From: Alphaproteobacteria bacterium
Lineage (GTDB): Bacteria; Pseudomonadota; Alphaproteobacteria; UBA2966
Length of the DNA: 46,725 nt
Assembly: GCA_021296255.1 (NCBI GenBank)
Contig: JAGWAU010000006.1
Coordinates: 1-46,725, forward strand
Direction of reading: 5' to 3'
Every line of letters starts with the position of its first letter. The first letter of the stretch is position 1. The notes under the pieces were generated by a model that had not been told where the DNA came from, made no database searches, and saw nothing but the letters and a program-made list of their open reading frames with translations. The translations under genes were made by a program, and so were the position numbers. Below are positions 8,007 through 15,702 of the stretch, piece after piece.

Positions 8007-9566
8007 ATGTACGGTGTCCGCAGCTTGAGGAACCTGTCGATCGCGGCGGCAGTCTTCGTCGTCCTGGGCGTCGTGCCGCTCCCCGGCGTGGCCGAGCCGG
8101 TCTCCCTGACGATCGTTCACGTGAACGACTGGGACCGGATGGCCGGCAGAGACGGCCAGGGCGGCGCCGCGAGGATCGCCGCGGTGGTGTCGGAGGAACG
8201 CGCCCGGGCCGAGTCCGGAGGAGGTTCCGCCATCGTCACCTTCGGCGGCGACATGATTTCGCCGTCCCTGCTGTCCGGGATCGACAAGGGTGCGCACATG
8301 ATCGCCCTGGCCGACGCCATCGGATTCGACGTCGCGGTCCTCGGAAACCACGAATTCGACTTCGGTCCGGACGCCTTGCGGGAACGGCTGTCGGAATCCG
8401 GCATCACCTGGCTGGCGGGCAACGTCCGTTTCAGGGACCGGGCCGGCTTCCCCGGAACCCGAGCCACGATGATGGTGGAGAGGGACGGCTACAAGATCGG
8501 CTTCCTCGGCCTGCTCACGCCGGAAACCGCCGAGATCTCGAGTCCGGGCGAGGACGTGTCGTTCGCGCCCATCGCCGAAGCGGGCGCCGCCCTGACGAGG
8601 GAACTGAAGGAGGCGGGCGCGGATCTGGTCGTCGCGCTGACCCATAGCGGACTTTCCGACGATCTGGCGTTGCTGGAGGCGGTGAAGGAGATCGACATCG
8701 TGCTCGGCGGTCACGATCATCTGCTGATCGCCTGGTACGACGGCCGACAGGCCGTCATGAAAGCCGGGTCCCAGGGGCGTCATGTCGGCGTTCTCGACCT
8801 CGAGATCGACCGCAGAAAGGGCCGCGCGGGGGTGCCGAAGCCGGTCTGGAGTCCAAGCTACCGTCTCCGTTCGACGTCCGGCATCGCGGGGGATGCCGTG
8901 ATCGCCGCCAAGGTCAGGCGCTACCAGGAACGCCTAGACCGGGACCTGGGGGCCGTGATCGGCGAGAGCGCGACGGAGATCGATACCCGACGCGGTTCGG
9001 TACGTTCGGGAGAAACCGCGTTCGGCAACCTGTTGGCCGACGCCATGCGGGCGGCCACGGGAAGCGACGTCGCGTTGACCAACGGCGGAGGCATCCGGGG
9101 CGATACGACGTACCCGCCGGGCACCAAGATCACCCGAAAGCTGTTGCTGACCGAGCTGCCGTTCGGCAACAGGACGGTGAAGCTGCGCCTCACGGGCGCC
9201 CAGCTCAGACAGGCGCTGGAGCATGGCGTCGGTCAGTTCAGCCGGTTCGATCAGTCGGGGCGCGGCACGGCCCGGTTTCCGCATGTCTCGGGCCTCGCTT
9301 TCTCGTTCGACGCCCGGAGGCCGGCCGGCTCGCGCGTCACCGAGGTCACGGTCGGCGGTGCGGCGTTGGATGCCGGCAAGACGTACACGCTCGCGACCAA
9401 CGACTTCCTGGCGCGCGGAGGAGACGGCTATGCCGTGTTCCGGTCCGGCGAGGTGCTGATCGACTCCACGTCCGGCGGCCTGATGGCCGGGCAGTTGATC
9501 GACCACGTCATCGCGGCCGGCGTGGTCTCGCCGGCGATAGAGGGGCGGGTCGTCCGGGAGGACTGA
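8007..9566 (+). CDS. Exported 5'-nucleotidase/2',3'-cyclic phosphodiesterase family metallophosphoesterase
   Basis: A 519-residue UshA-type enzyme. Residues 1-29 form a Sec signal peptide, so it acts in the periplasm. The N-terminal metallophosphoesterase domain has GGD (Asp82), GNHEFDF (Asn114-His115), THSG and GGHDH. The C-terminal substrate domain has TNGGGIRGD, LPFGN and TNDFLARGGDGY, which bind the nucleoside. The first metal site reads HVNDWDR, keeping Asp41 but not the usual histidine two residues later. It probably hydrolyses nucleotides or related phosphate esters for phosphate or nucleoside salvage. Transcription is independent and divergent from the LLM gene. Confidence 0.92.
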   Translation: MYGVRSLRNLSIAAAVFVVLGVVPLPGVAEPVSLTIVHVNDWDRMAGRDGQGGAARIAAVVSEERARAESGGGSAIVTFGGDMISPSLLSGIDKGAHMIALADAIGFDVAVLGNHEFDFGPDALRERLSESGITWLAGNVRFRDRAGFPGTRATMMVERDGYKIGFLGLLTPETAEISSPGEDVSFAPIAEAGAALTRELKEAGADLVVALTHSGLSDDLALLEAVKEIDIVLGGHDHLLIAWYDGRQAVMKAGSQGRHVGVLDLEIDRRKGRAGVPKPVWSPSYRLRSTSGIAGDAVIAAKVRRYQERLDRDLGAVIGESATEIDTRRGSVRSGETAFGNLLADAMRAATGSDVALTNGGGIRGDTTYPPGTKITRKLLLTELPFGNRTVKLRLTGAQLRQALEHGVGQFSRFDQSGRGTARFPHVSGLAFSFDARRPAGSRVTEVTVGGAALDAGKTYTLATNDFLARGGDGYAVFRSGEVLIDSTSGGLMAGQLIDHVIAAGVVSPAIEGRVVRED

Positions 9567-9638
9567 GGACCGGTGCGCGAACGCGGGCCCGGTCCCGCCG
9601 CACGCCGTCGCCGACGCCGGCCGGACCGTTCGGCATTT

Positions 9639-9666
9639 CTTGCGCCGGCGACGGGCTTTCTATAGC
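9639..9666 (+). promoter_or_regulatory. Candidate sigma70-type promoter for the aminotransferase gene
   Basis: CTTGCG (9639-9644) and TATAGC (9661-9666) are separated by 16 bases, close to the alphaproteobacterial CTTGAC/TATAAT pattern, about 80 bases upstream of the aminotransferase ATG. It is the only AT-containing box in a very GC-rich gap. Confidence 0.4.
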
Positions 9667-9744
9667 GTCTTGCCGATCTCGCGCAGCGACGCTCCGCCAT
9701 TCGGTTCCGGCGCGCGCGCCAAGGCAAATCAAGGAGTCCCGATC

Positions 9745-11142
9745 ATGGCCGTCCGACCGAATTCACCGGCGACCAAAGACATCGCCTATGTCATGCACCC
9801 CTATACCAACCCTTCGGCGCATGAGGATTCGGGCCCGCAGATCATCCAGCGCGGCGACGGCATCTACGTTTACGACGACGACGGCAAGAAGTTCATAGAG
9901 GGTCTGGCAGGCCTCTGGTACGCCTCGCTGGGGTTCTCGGAAGAGCGCCTCGTCAAGGCTGCGGCGGTGCAGATGACGGAACTGCCCGTCTATCACGCGT
10001 TCTCCCATCGCTCGACGGGCCCCGCCATCGAGCTCGCCGAGCGGATCATCGGGAACGCCCCGGCGCCCATGTCGAAGATCTTTTTCACCTGCTCGGGGTC
10101 GGAGGCGGTGGATACCGCGATCAAGATCGTCTGGTACTACCACAACGCGATCGGCAAGCCGGAAAAGAAGAAGATCATCTCGCGGCGCAACGGCTATCAC
10201 GGCGTCACCGTGGCGTCGTCCAGCCTCACCGGACTCAAGGCGGTGCAGGAGGGCTTCGACGTGCCCATTCCCAACCTCATGCAGACGGATTGCCCGCACT
10301 ACTACCGCTTCGGCGAGGACGGGGAGTCGGAAGAGGAGTTCGCCACGCGCATGGTGGACAATCTCGAGAAGCAGATCCTGGAGGAGGGGCCGGAGACCGT
10401 CGCGGCGTTCATAGCCGAACCCGTGATGGGTGCCGGCGGCGTTATTCCGCCGCCCGCGACCTACTTCGACAAGGTGCAGCCGCTCCTGAAGAAGTACGAC
10501 ATCCTCTTCATCGCGGACGAAGTGATCTGCGGATTCGGCCGCACCGGCAACATGTGGGGATCGCAGACCTACGATCTGAACCCCGACATGGTCACCATGG
10601 CCAAGGCGATCTCGTCGGGATACCTGCCCATCGCCGCGGTGATGTTCAACGAGAAGATCTATCAGGGCCTGCGCCAACAGAGCTCCGAGATCGGACTGTT
10701 CGGACACGGCTTCACCTATACGGGACATCCCGCCTGCGCGGCCGTCGCCCTGGAGACACAGAAGATCTACGAGGAGCGTGATACCTTCGCCTATGCGGCA
10801 AGCGTCGCGCCTCATTTCCAGAAGAAGCTGCGGTCCTTCGAGGATCACCCGCTGGTCGGCGAGGCGCGCGGCGTCGGACTGATCGGCGCCATCGAGTTCG
10901 TGGCCGACAAGAAGACCGGGGAGCCGTTCGATCCGTCGCTCAAGGTGGCCGCGTTCGCCAACGCCCGAGCCTACGAGCACGGTCTCATCCTGCGGGCCCT
11001 GCCGGCGGGCGACTCGGTCGCGTTCTGTCCGCCGCTCATCATCACGGAGTCGCAGATCGACGACATGATGGACTGCTTCGGGAAGGCGCTCGAAGACACC
11101 GAACGGATGCTGGCGGAGCAGGGCATCAGGCGAGCCTCGTAA
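9745..11142 (+). CDS. Class III (omega-amino acid type) aminotransferase
   Basis: A 465-residue PLP enzyme of the class III aminotransferases (omega-amino acid:pyruvate / 4-aminobutyrate / putrescine type). Key features: FFTCSGSEAVDTAIK binding the PLP phosphate, the RNGYHG stacking segment (148-153), ADEVICGFGRTG with the PLP-nitrogen Asp258, and the Schiff-base Lys287 in TMAKAISSGYLP. GFTYTGHP supplies the other subunit's phosphate contact. It would move an amino group from an amine or omega-amino acid to pyruvate or a 2-oxo acid. The ATG has AAGGAG eight bases upstream. The beta-hydroxyacid dehydrogenase follows by 90 bases on the same strand, so aldehyde or semialdehyde handling in series is plausible but unproven. 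Confidence 0.94.
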   Translation: MAVRPNSPATKDIAYVMHPYTNPSAHEDSGPQIIQRGDGIYVYDDDGKKFIEGLAGLWYASLGFSEERLVKAAAVQMTELPVYHAFSHRSTGPAIELAERIIGNAPAPMSKIFFTCSGSEAVDTAIKIVWYYHNAIGKPEKKKIISRRNGYHGVTVASSSLTGLKAVQEGFDVPIPNLMQTDCPHYYRFGEDGESEEEFATRMVDNLEKQILEEGPETVAAFIAEPVMGAGGVIPPPATYFDKVQPLLKKYDILFIADEVICGFGRTGNMWGSQTYDLNPDMVTMAKAISSGYLPIAAVMFNEKIYQGLRQQSSEIGLFGHGFTYTGHPACAAVALETQKIYEERDTFAYAASVAPHFQKKLRSFEDHPLVGEARGVGLIGAIEFVADKKTGEPFDPSLKVAAFANARAYEHGLILRALPAGDSVAFCPPLIITESQIDDMMDCFGKALEDTERMLAEQGIRRAS

Positions 11143-11232
11143 CGCGCCGACGGAACTTCGCGGAAATTCGCGGAGATTCAGCGCCGGACTCCGATTCCGG
11201 GCGCCGTTTCGTTGATCCAGGGGAGGTAGATG

Positions 11233-12105
11233 ATGCGCGTTGGATTCGTCGGATGCGGAACCATGGGCGAGCACATGGCCCGCAACATCGTCAAGAAGGG
11301 GCACGAGCTCTCCGTCTACGACATCGACGTGGAGCCGCTGCAGAGGCTCCAGGCAGACGGGGCATCGATCAAGCAGCGGCCGGCGGACGTGGCCTCCGAC
11401 TCGGAGGTCACCATCCTCATGGTCGTGAACGACCAACAGGTTCGCGACGTGATCACCGGTGAGAACGGCTTGCTGGACGGTCTGCGGCCGGACGGGACCA
11501 TCGTCATCATGAGCACCATCACGCCCGGCGTCTGTGTCGAAATGGCCGAAGTCGTGCGCGCGGCCGGCGGCGACCTGATGGAGGCGCCCGTGGTCCTGAG
11601 CCAGCCCGCGGCGATCGCCGGCGAGCTCGGCATCTACCTGGGCGGCGCCCCCGAGACCTGCGAGAAGGCGATGCCCGTCATCCGGTGCATGGGCAAGAAC
11701 ATCATCCGCATGGGAGATGTCGGCCGCGCCATGGCGATGAAGCTCTGCCACAACACGTTGACGATGACGATCGCCCAGGCCGTTTCCGAAATGATCGTGC
11801 TGGGGACGAAAGCCGGGCTCGATTTCGACGACATGGTCACCGCCATCTCCTACGGCGGCGCGCAGAACTTCTTCTTAGACAGCAAGGCGCCGACCATCAA
11901 GGAACGCGACTTCGTGGCCCGCTTTTCGCTTGCCAACATGAACAAGGATGTGGGACTGACGATGGTGTTCGCGGATACCCTCGGTGCGAGCATGCCGGCA
12001 GGTGCCGTCACCAAACAAACGACCAGCTCGGCGATGGCGGCGGGACTAGGGCCCGAGGATTTCTCAGCACTCTTGAAATTGAACGAGAGACTTTCCGGGA
12101 TTTAG
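11233..12105 (+). CDS. NAD(P)-dependent beta-hydroxyacid dehydrogenase (3-hydroxyisobutyrate dehydrogenase family)
   Basis: A 290-residue two-domain oxidoreductase. The N-terminal Rossmann motif is GCGTMG (7-12), the catalytic Lys170 lies in AMKLCHN with the partner Asn174, and NMNKDVGL in the C-terminal helical domain matches the family's conserved KD pair. The substrate segment, normally DAPVSGG, here reads EAPVVLSQPAAIAG, so the substrate is likely not simple 3-hydroxyisobutyrate. GGGAGG precedes two adjacent ATGs (11230 and 11233); the second gives better spacing. It probably shares a function with the upstream aminotransferase, for example reducing a product semialdehyde. Confidence 0.9.
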   Translation: MRVGFVGCGTMGEHMARNIVKKGHELSVYDIDVEPLQRLQADGASIKQRPADVASDSEVTILMVVNDQQVRDVITGENGLLDGLRPDGTIVIMSTITPGVCVEMAEVVRAAGGDLMEAPVVLSQPAAIAGELGIYLGGAPETCEKAMPVIRCMGKNIIRMGDVGRAMAMKLCHNTLTMTIAQAVSEMIVLGTKAGLDFDDMVTAISYGGAQNFFLDSKAPTIKERDFVARFSLANMNKDVGLTMVFADTLGASMPAGAVTKQTTSSAMAAGLGPEDFSALLKLNERLSGI

Positions 12106-12202
12106 CCGTCGATCCCAGACCGAGTGGTGACCCGCACCGTGTCACTCTCCCGAAGACAGGAGAGGGGACGGGGACCGGTTGGCACGGACCCTCCCGCATG
12201 GG

Positions 12203-12228
12203 TTCCTCGAAGCTGTCGACAAATAGAC
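12203..12228 (+). pseudogene. Orphan 3' tail of a PanB-like gene
   Basis: Twenty-six bases identical to 15628-15653, which is the end of the intact PanB-like gene including its TAG stop and two further bases; weaker similarity continues for about 12 bases. Here no panB-like reading frame precedes it. The remaining 12106-12371 gap shows a CTCTCC/GGAGAG hairpin near 12146 but no gene. This looks like what is left after deletion of a second panB-like copy. Confidence 0.6.
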
Positions 12229-12371
12229 CCCCGCGCCTGTCCCGCCGCCAAATGGCCTGTACCATCATATTTTGCGATACGGGTGCGGCCAATTTGCAGG
12301 TGGAGTGAGGGGGCCGGGGGATCGCTGGTGGCCCCGGATGTGCGTCGTCGGCAATCCAAGGAGTATGTGAG

Positions 12372-12971
12372 ATGAATGTGACTTTGTACGGCGCCGGCGG
12401 CAATCGTACGGTGCGTTGCCTGTGGACACTGGACGAAGCCGGCGTCGAATACACATTCATCGACCGGGACGATCTGGCCAGCCGGGAAGAGTTGCGGCGG
12501 TTTCATCCCCTGGCCAAGGTGCCAGTGGCGGTCATCGACGGCCAGACGCTGTTCGAATCCGCGGCCATCTGCACCTATATCGCCGATCGTGTCCCCGATG
12601 CGGATCTGATTTCCAGGCCCGGCACGATCGCCCGCGCCGAGCACGACCAGTGGGTTGCCTTCTGCTTGACTGAGATGGAGGCGTGGCTGTGGAACTCCGC
12701 CGTCAATACCTTCGTGCTGCCCGAGGAACAACGCATCAGCGCGGGGCTGGAGCAGAACGCGGAGATGTTCAAGCGCAGTGCTTCGGTGCTGGACGCCCAT
12801 CTGGCCGGGCACGACTATCTCGTCGAAGACCGGTTCACCGTGACCGACATCATCGTTGGATGGTGTTTGAACTGGGGCCGCCGTCAAGGTCTTCTTGGCG
12901 AGCGTCCTGCATTGGGCCGCTACCTGGAGCGCCTCATGACCCGCCCGCATTGTTCCTTGGCTCGCGATTGA
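12372..12971 (+). CDS. Glutathione S-transferase family protein
   Basis: A 199-residue cytosolic GST. The thioredoxin-fold N-terminal domain (1 to about 76) contains the cis-proline in KVPVAVID and the glutathione-contacting ESAAIC segment (ES of the GST motif). The all-helical C-terminal domain carries the folding signature DRFTVTDI near residue 155. The candidate catalytic position lies in YGAGGNRTVR. It would conjugate or otherwise use glutathione on an electrophilic substrate. The start has AAGGAG eight bases upstream. The gene sits directly after the panB-like relic, so its present promoter context may be recent. Confidence 0.92.
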   Translation: MNVTLYGAGGNRTVRCLWTLDEAGVEYTFIDRDDLASREELRRFHPLAKVPVAVIDGQTLFESAAICTYIADRVPDADLISRPGTIARAEHDQWVAFCLTEMEAWLWNSAVNTFVLPEEQRISAGLEQNAEMFKRSASVLDAHLAGHDYLVEDRFTVTDIIVGWCLNWGRRQGLLGERPALGRYLERLMTRPHCSLARD

Positions 12972-13044
12972 ACGGAAGGGCGCTATCCCGAAGTTTATTC
13001 GAGTGGGAGCGGGGAATTCCTGAGGGGTGTCCCCTGGCCTCGCG

Positions 13045-14022
13045 TCAGGCGTGTCGGGGCGCGGCGGACTCGCGTTGGCGTGCGAAGTCTCTGTAATACC
13101 TGATGGTTCTCAGGTGCACGTTGATCAAGCCTCTCTCGTGGTGAAGCTTGTCGCCGATCTTCTCGTGCAGGGCAGGCAGGGCATGGAAGGGGACCTGCGG
13201 CGAGATGTGATGTTCGGCGTGGTAGTTCATGTTCCACACCACGGCTTCCAGCCACTTCCAGGTCAGAGTCGTGCGCGTGTTCGCCCGCAGATCGGGGCCT
13301 TCCGGAAGACCGCAGTGCTCGGTGAGGTTGTTCCAGCGGCGGAAGGGCTCACCGATGAAGCGGGGCAGCAACCAGTAGATCACCGGCACCCAGGAGCTGA
13401 AATAGATCGCGGCCGCGGCAATGGCGGCATAGACGGCCCAGGTATACCGCGCCTCTCTGAAGATGCGCGGCCATTCATCATCCGGAATGAAGTAGTGGTC
13501 CGCTGGCTCCTTGATGCCCAACGCGTGGCTGCCCAACCAGGTAAACTGCCGCTTCCAGTACGGAATCGTCGTCGCGTAGTAGAGGTACCCGGAGATCCAG
13601 TGCGGATCCGACAAAATGATATCCGGATCCCGTTCCTTGCCACGAACCTGCGTGTAGGTGTGGTGCATAGCGTGCCGGTAGCGGTAGTAGAGCGGCGTCC
13701 ATATGTAGATCAGGGAAAGAAAACGGTAGACGGTTTCATTCAGCCAGCGCGTCCGGAAGACCGTGCCATGGCTGCAATCGTGAACCGGCGTGTAGATGTT
13801 GGTCATGACGAACGCATGCAGCAGCATCGCGGGCACTACCCACCACGTACCCAGCGACAGGTACAGGAGCACGCCACTCGCAACCAGCGCCGACATGTGC
13901 ACCGCGAGGTACGTCAGACCGTGCCGGTCGGTGCGCCGCGTAAACGGCTTCAACTCCTTGCGCGAGATGACTTCGTCCTTGCCAAAGGCGAGGTCGGCTG
14001 AGTCCGTAGCGCTCATGCTCAT
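13045..14022 (-). CDS. Membrane fatty acid desaturase family protein (copy 1)
   Basis: A 325-residue integral-membrane di-iron enzyme with the three histidine boxes HDCSH, HAMHH and HAEHH (in NMNYHAEHH) and hydrophobic pairs around residues 40-90 and 175-215. This superfamily desaturates or hydroxylates acyl chains or other hydrophobic compounds using O2. A start at 14022 is chosen because GGAAGGAA lies seven bases upstream; an in-frame ATG 36 bases further out is poorer. The gene stands alone with a recognisable promoter. A close homolog lies at 28098-29063 and a frameshifted C-terminal relic at 14286-14523. Substrate unknown; membrane lipid modification is the simplest guess. Confidence 0.92.
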   Translation of the reverse strand: MSMSATDSADLAFGKDEVISRKELKPFTRRTDRHGLTYLAVHMSALVASGVLLYLSLGTWWVVPAMLLHAFVMTNIYTPVHDCSHGTVFRTRWLNETVYRFLSLIYIWTPLYYRYRHAMHHTYTQVRGKERDPDIILSDPHWISGYLYYATTIPYWKRQFTWLGSHALGIKEPADHYFIPDDEWPRIFREARYTWAVYAAIAAAAIYFSSWVPVIYWLLPRFIGEPFRRWNNLTEHCGLPEGPDLRANTRTTLTWKWLEAVVWNMNYHAEHHISPQVPFHALPALHEKIGDKLHHERGLINVHLRTIRYYRDFARQRESAAPRHA

Positions 14023-14039
14023 TTGGGGGTTCCTTCCAG

Positions 14040-14107
14040 AAGTGCCAATTCCGGGCACTTTCGCGAGCGTCTCATGCTAGGGCGATCCAAATTCCTGGTC
14101 AATTTGG
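14040..14107 (-). promoter_or_regulatory. Desaturase promoter with overlapping palindromes
   Basis: On the minus strand, TTGACC (14097-14102) and TAGCAT (14074-14079) are spaced by exactly 17 bases. The -35 box lies inside an inverted repeat, CCAAATT (14087-14093) and AATTTGG (14101-14107). A second repeat, AAGTGCC (14040-14046) and GGCACTT (14054-14060), falls in the expected start of the transcript, just before the ribosome-binding site. The overlap suggests repression by a DNA-binding protein; none is encoded next door. Confidence 0.5.
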
Positions 14108-14130
14108 CCAACAATTGGGTAAGAGAAGTT

Positions 14131-14170
14131 CCGATTGAGTTAGAAACAGCATTGTCTCCAACTCAATCGG
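14131..14170. repeat. 11-bp perfect inverted repeat in AT-rich relic zone
   Basis: CCGATTGAGTT (14131-14141) and AACTCAATCGG (14160-14170) flank an 18-bp centre in a markedly AT-richer patch. One arm covers the stop codon of the dctP-tail relic. It could be a terminator remnant, an operator, or the end of a small mobile element; there is no T-run on either side. Confidence 0.5.
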
Positions 14171-14252
14171 TAAATTTGCCCTGGAGCACGCCGCCCTTCT
14201 CAAGGGCCTTGATGAAGGAGTCCCTGCCCTGTTCCCCGAGTACCCGGCGGGC
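14163..14252 (-). pseudogene. Relic of a TRAP dctP gene (C-terminal tail only)
   Basis: The minus-strand reading ends with RRVLGEQGRDSFIKALEKGG before a TGA. This aligns with the tail of the DctP protein at the start of the window (RALAEQGLDSFIDTLKKGG) at about 60% identity over 23 residues. Nothing upstream resembles the rest of a DctP, so only the last roughly 30 codons survive. It is not a copy of the gene at 2-493 (too diverged) but a member of the same family. Confidence 0.6.
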
Positions 14253-14285
14253 ACTGGCAGCGGCAGTTTGCCTGGTTAAGTCGTC

Positions 14286-14523
14286 ACGCGTTGGGTCGCA
14301 TGGATCCAGCGGAAAACCGTGATGTGGAACATGAACTACCATGCCGAACACCACCTCTCGCCGATGGTCTCCTTCCATGCCTTGCCCCGCCCTGCACGAG
14401 GTCGTCAAAGACAGGCTTGTCCATGAAGAGGGCTCGCTGAACGTGTATAAGAAAATCCTCGACGACATCGCGTACGGCCGCGAAACCGGTCAAGAGGTCG
14501 GCGCACTACGTCGAGTCGCCTGA
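14286..14523 (+). pseudogene. Relic of a fatty acid desaturase gene (C-terminal third, frameshifted)
   Basis: Reading from 14286 gives a segment with WNMNYHAEHHLSP and SFHALP, closely matching the third histidine box of the intact desaturase at 13045-14022 (WNMNYHAEHHISP). At the CCCC run 14385-14388 one extra C shifts the frame; the next frame continues the homology with LHEVVKDRLVHEEGSLNVY to a TGA at 14521. The N-terminal two thirds, including the first two histidine boxes, are missing. The strand is opposite to that of the intact gene, so this is the remnant of a separate copy. Confidence 0.75.
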
Positions 14524-14757
14524 CGCGTGGCGAGGGGCACTCTGCAACAAGCCCCCGATCGTGCCCCGGACGACCCGATCGGAACTTGCTAGATCAAGAG
14601 AGGAACTCGCCTGTCATGACGGCTGAGGCCAGATTCGCGGTTAAATTTCCATCCTGTCAGCGTTGTCGGCGATGGGGAGGAGCCAACTGGAGAGCCCCAG
14701 TCGGCCGGAATCTCTCTGCCCGCTGAAAGACACACGCCCTGAACGAGGGAGATAGCC
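14524..14757. other. Gene-free leader of the PanB-like gene
   Basis: Together with the relics this completes a 735-bp stretch (14023-14757) without an intact gene. I see no coding similarity, no clear promoter and no repeat in this last part apart from the GAGGGAGA ribosome-binding site at its end. Confidence 0.4.
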
Positions 14758-15651
14758 ATGGCGCCAATTGATCAAAATTCTGTCGTGCCTCCGCCAGTTA
14801 CTGGCGATCGGCCTCTCAAAAGGATCGTGTCCATGACCGGGGCCTACGGCCTGCGAAACTACACGGTCAAGGACCTCCGGGACCTCAAAGGCGTGCGGCA
14901 ACTCACCCAGACCCACCCGGACTCACCGGAGGAGGCTGCGGCGGCAGAAGAGGCGGGGATCGATACCATGAAGCTGCGGTTCGATCCCAAGGCACCCCAG
15001 TCCACGCTTGAACGCCGCCGGGCGGCACCCCACACGTTCATGACCTACGCCCAGTTCTTGACGGCCTACGCCAGCAAGACCGAAGCGTTGCGTGCCGCCT
15101 TCGATGCCATGGAGGCGGGGGCTGATTCGGTCATGTGCCAATGGAGTCTCGAATTCATCGAGGCGGTGGCTGCGGCGGGCATTCCCGTTGAGGGTCATGT
15201 TGGACTGGTTCCCCGGAAGAGCACCTGGACGGGCGGCCTGCGCGCGGTGGGCAAGACGGTCGATGAAGCGGTGCAGATCCATCGGGACATCAAGGACCTC
15301 GAGAATGCCGGCGCCTGGGCCGTTGAGTGCGAAGTGGTTCCGGTGTCGATCATGCGGGAACTCTCGAAACGCACGACGCTGGTCACGTCATCGATCGGAT
15401 CGGGATCGGGAGGAGACATCCAGCTCCTTTTCGCCCAGGACCTGCTGGGTGACGGCAAACCGCCGTTCCCGCGTCACGCCAAGCAGTACTGCGACCTCCA
15501 CGCCATGCGCCAGGAGATGCAGAAGGTGCGCGTCGCGGCATTCAAGGAATTCGCCGCCGAAGTTCGGAGCGGTGCATTTCCGGGACCGGAGCATACCGTC
15601 GACGTCGGCCAGGACGTTGTCGACGGATTCCTCGAAGCTGTCGACAAATAG
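14758..15651 (+). CDS. PanB-like (ketopantoate hydroxymethyltransferase family) protein, divergent active site
   Basis: A 297-residue TIM-barrel protein in the PEP-mutase/PanB group. The middle aligns with PanB through GHVGLVPRKSTWTGG, the DLENAGAWAVE helix, VEC-EVVPV (equivalent of PanB Glu181) and the IGSGSGGDIQLLFAQDLLG strand-loop. However, the PanB lysine and glutamate of VKIEGG are replaced (VMCQWS) and the metal-binding aspartates are not evident. It is therefore probably not pantothenate synthesis but a related aldol or C-C lyase reaction. GAGGGAGA lies seven bases before the ATG. Its 3' neighbour is the SDR pseudogene (51 bases away), and a stray copy of its 3' end lies at 12203, so panB-like and SDR seem to have travelled together. 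Confidence 0.75.
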   Translation: MAPIDQNSVVPPPVTGDRPLKRIVSMTGAYGLRNYTVKDLRDLKGVRQLTQTHPDSPEEAAAAEEAGIDTMKLRFDPKAPQSTLERRRAAPHTFMTYAQFLTAYASKTEALRAAFDAMEAGADSVMCQWSLEFIEAVAAAGIPVEGHVGLVPRKSTWTGGLRAVGKTVDEAVQIHRDIKDLENAGAWAVECEVVPVSIMRELSKRTTLVTSSIGSGSGGDIQLLFAQDLLGDGKPPFPRHAKQYCDLHAMRQEMQKVRVAAFKEFAAEVRSGAFPGPEHTVDVGQDVVDGFLEAVDK

Positions 15652-15702
15652 ACTGCCGCGCTTGCGGAATGCGCGACGGCGCAAGACACAGGGAGTTCAC
15701 GA

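Noticed and set aside
9763..11751. A 662-codon minus-strand frame
   Set aside because: Antisense to the aminotransferase and dehydrogenase genes, low-complexity translation, no motifs.
12309..12335. GGGGCC/GGCCCC hairpin as a riboswitch or terminator ahead of the GST gene
   Set aside because: The short stem has a large loop and no T-run, and no known riboswitch pattern was seen.
14131..14170. Inverted repeat as the ends of an insertion sequence
   Set aside because: No transposase frame, no target-site duplication and only 40 bp long.
14590..14730. Short plus-strand frame near 14617 starting MTAEARF
   Set aside because: About 36 codons, no ribosome-binding site, no resemblance to any family, and it lies in the relic zone.
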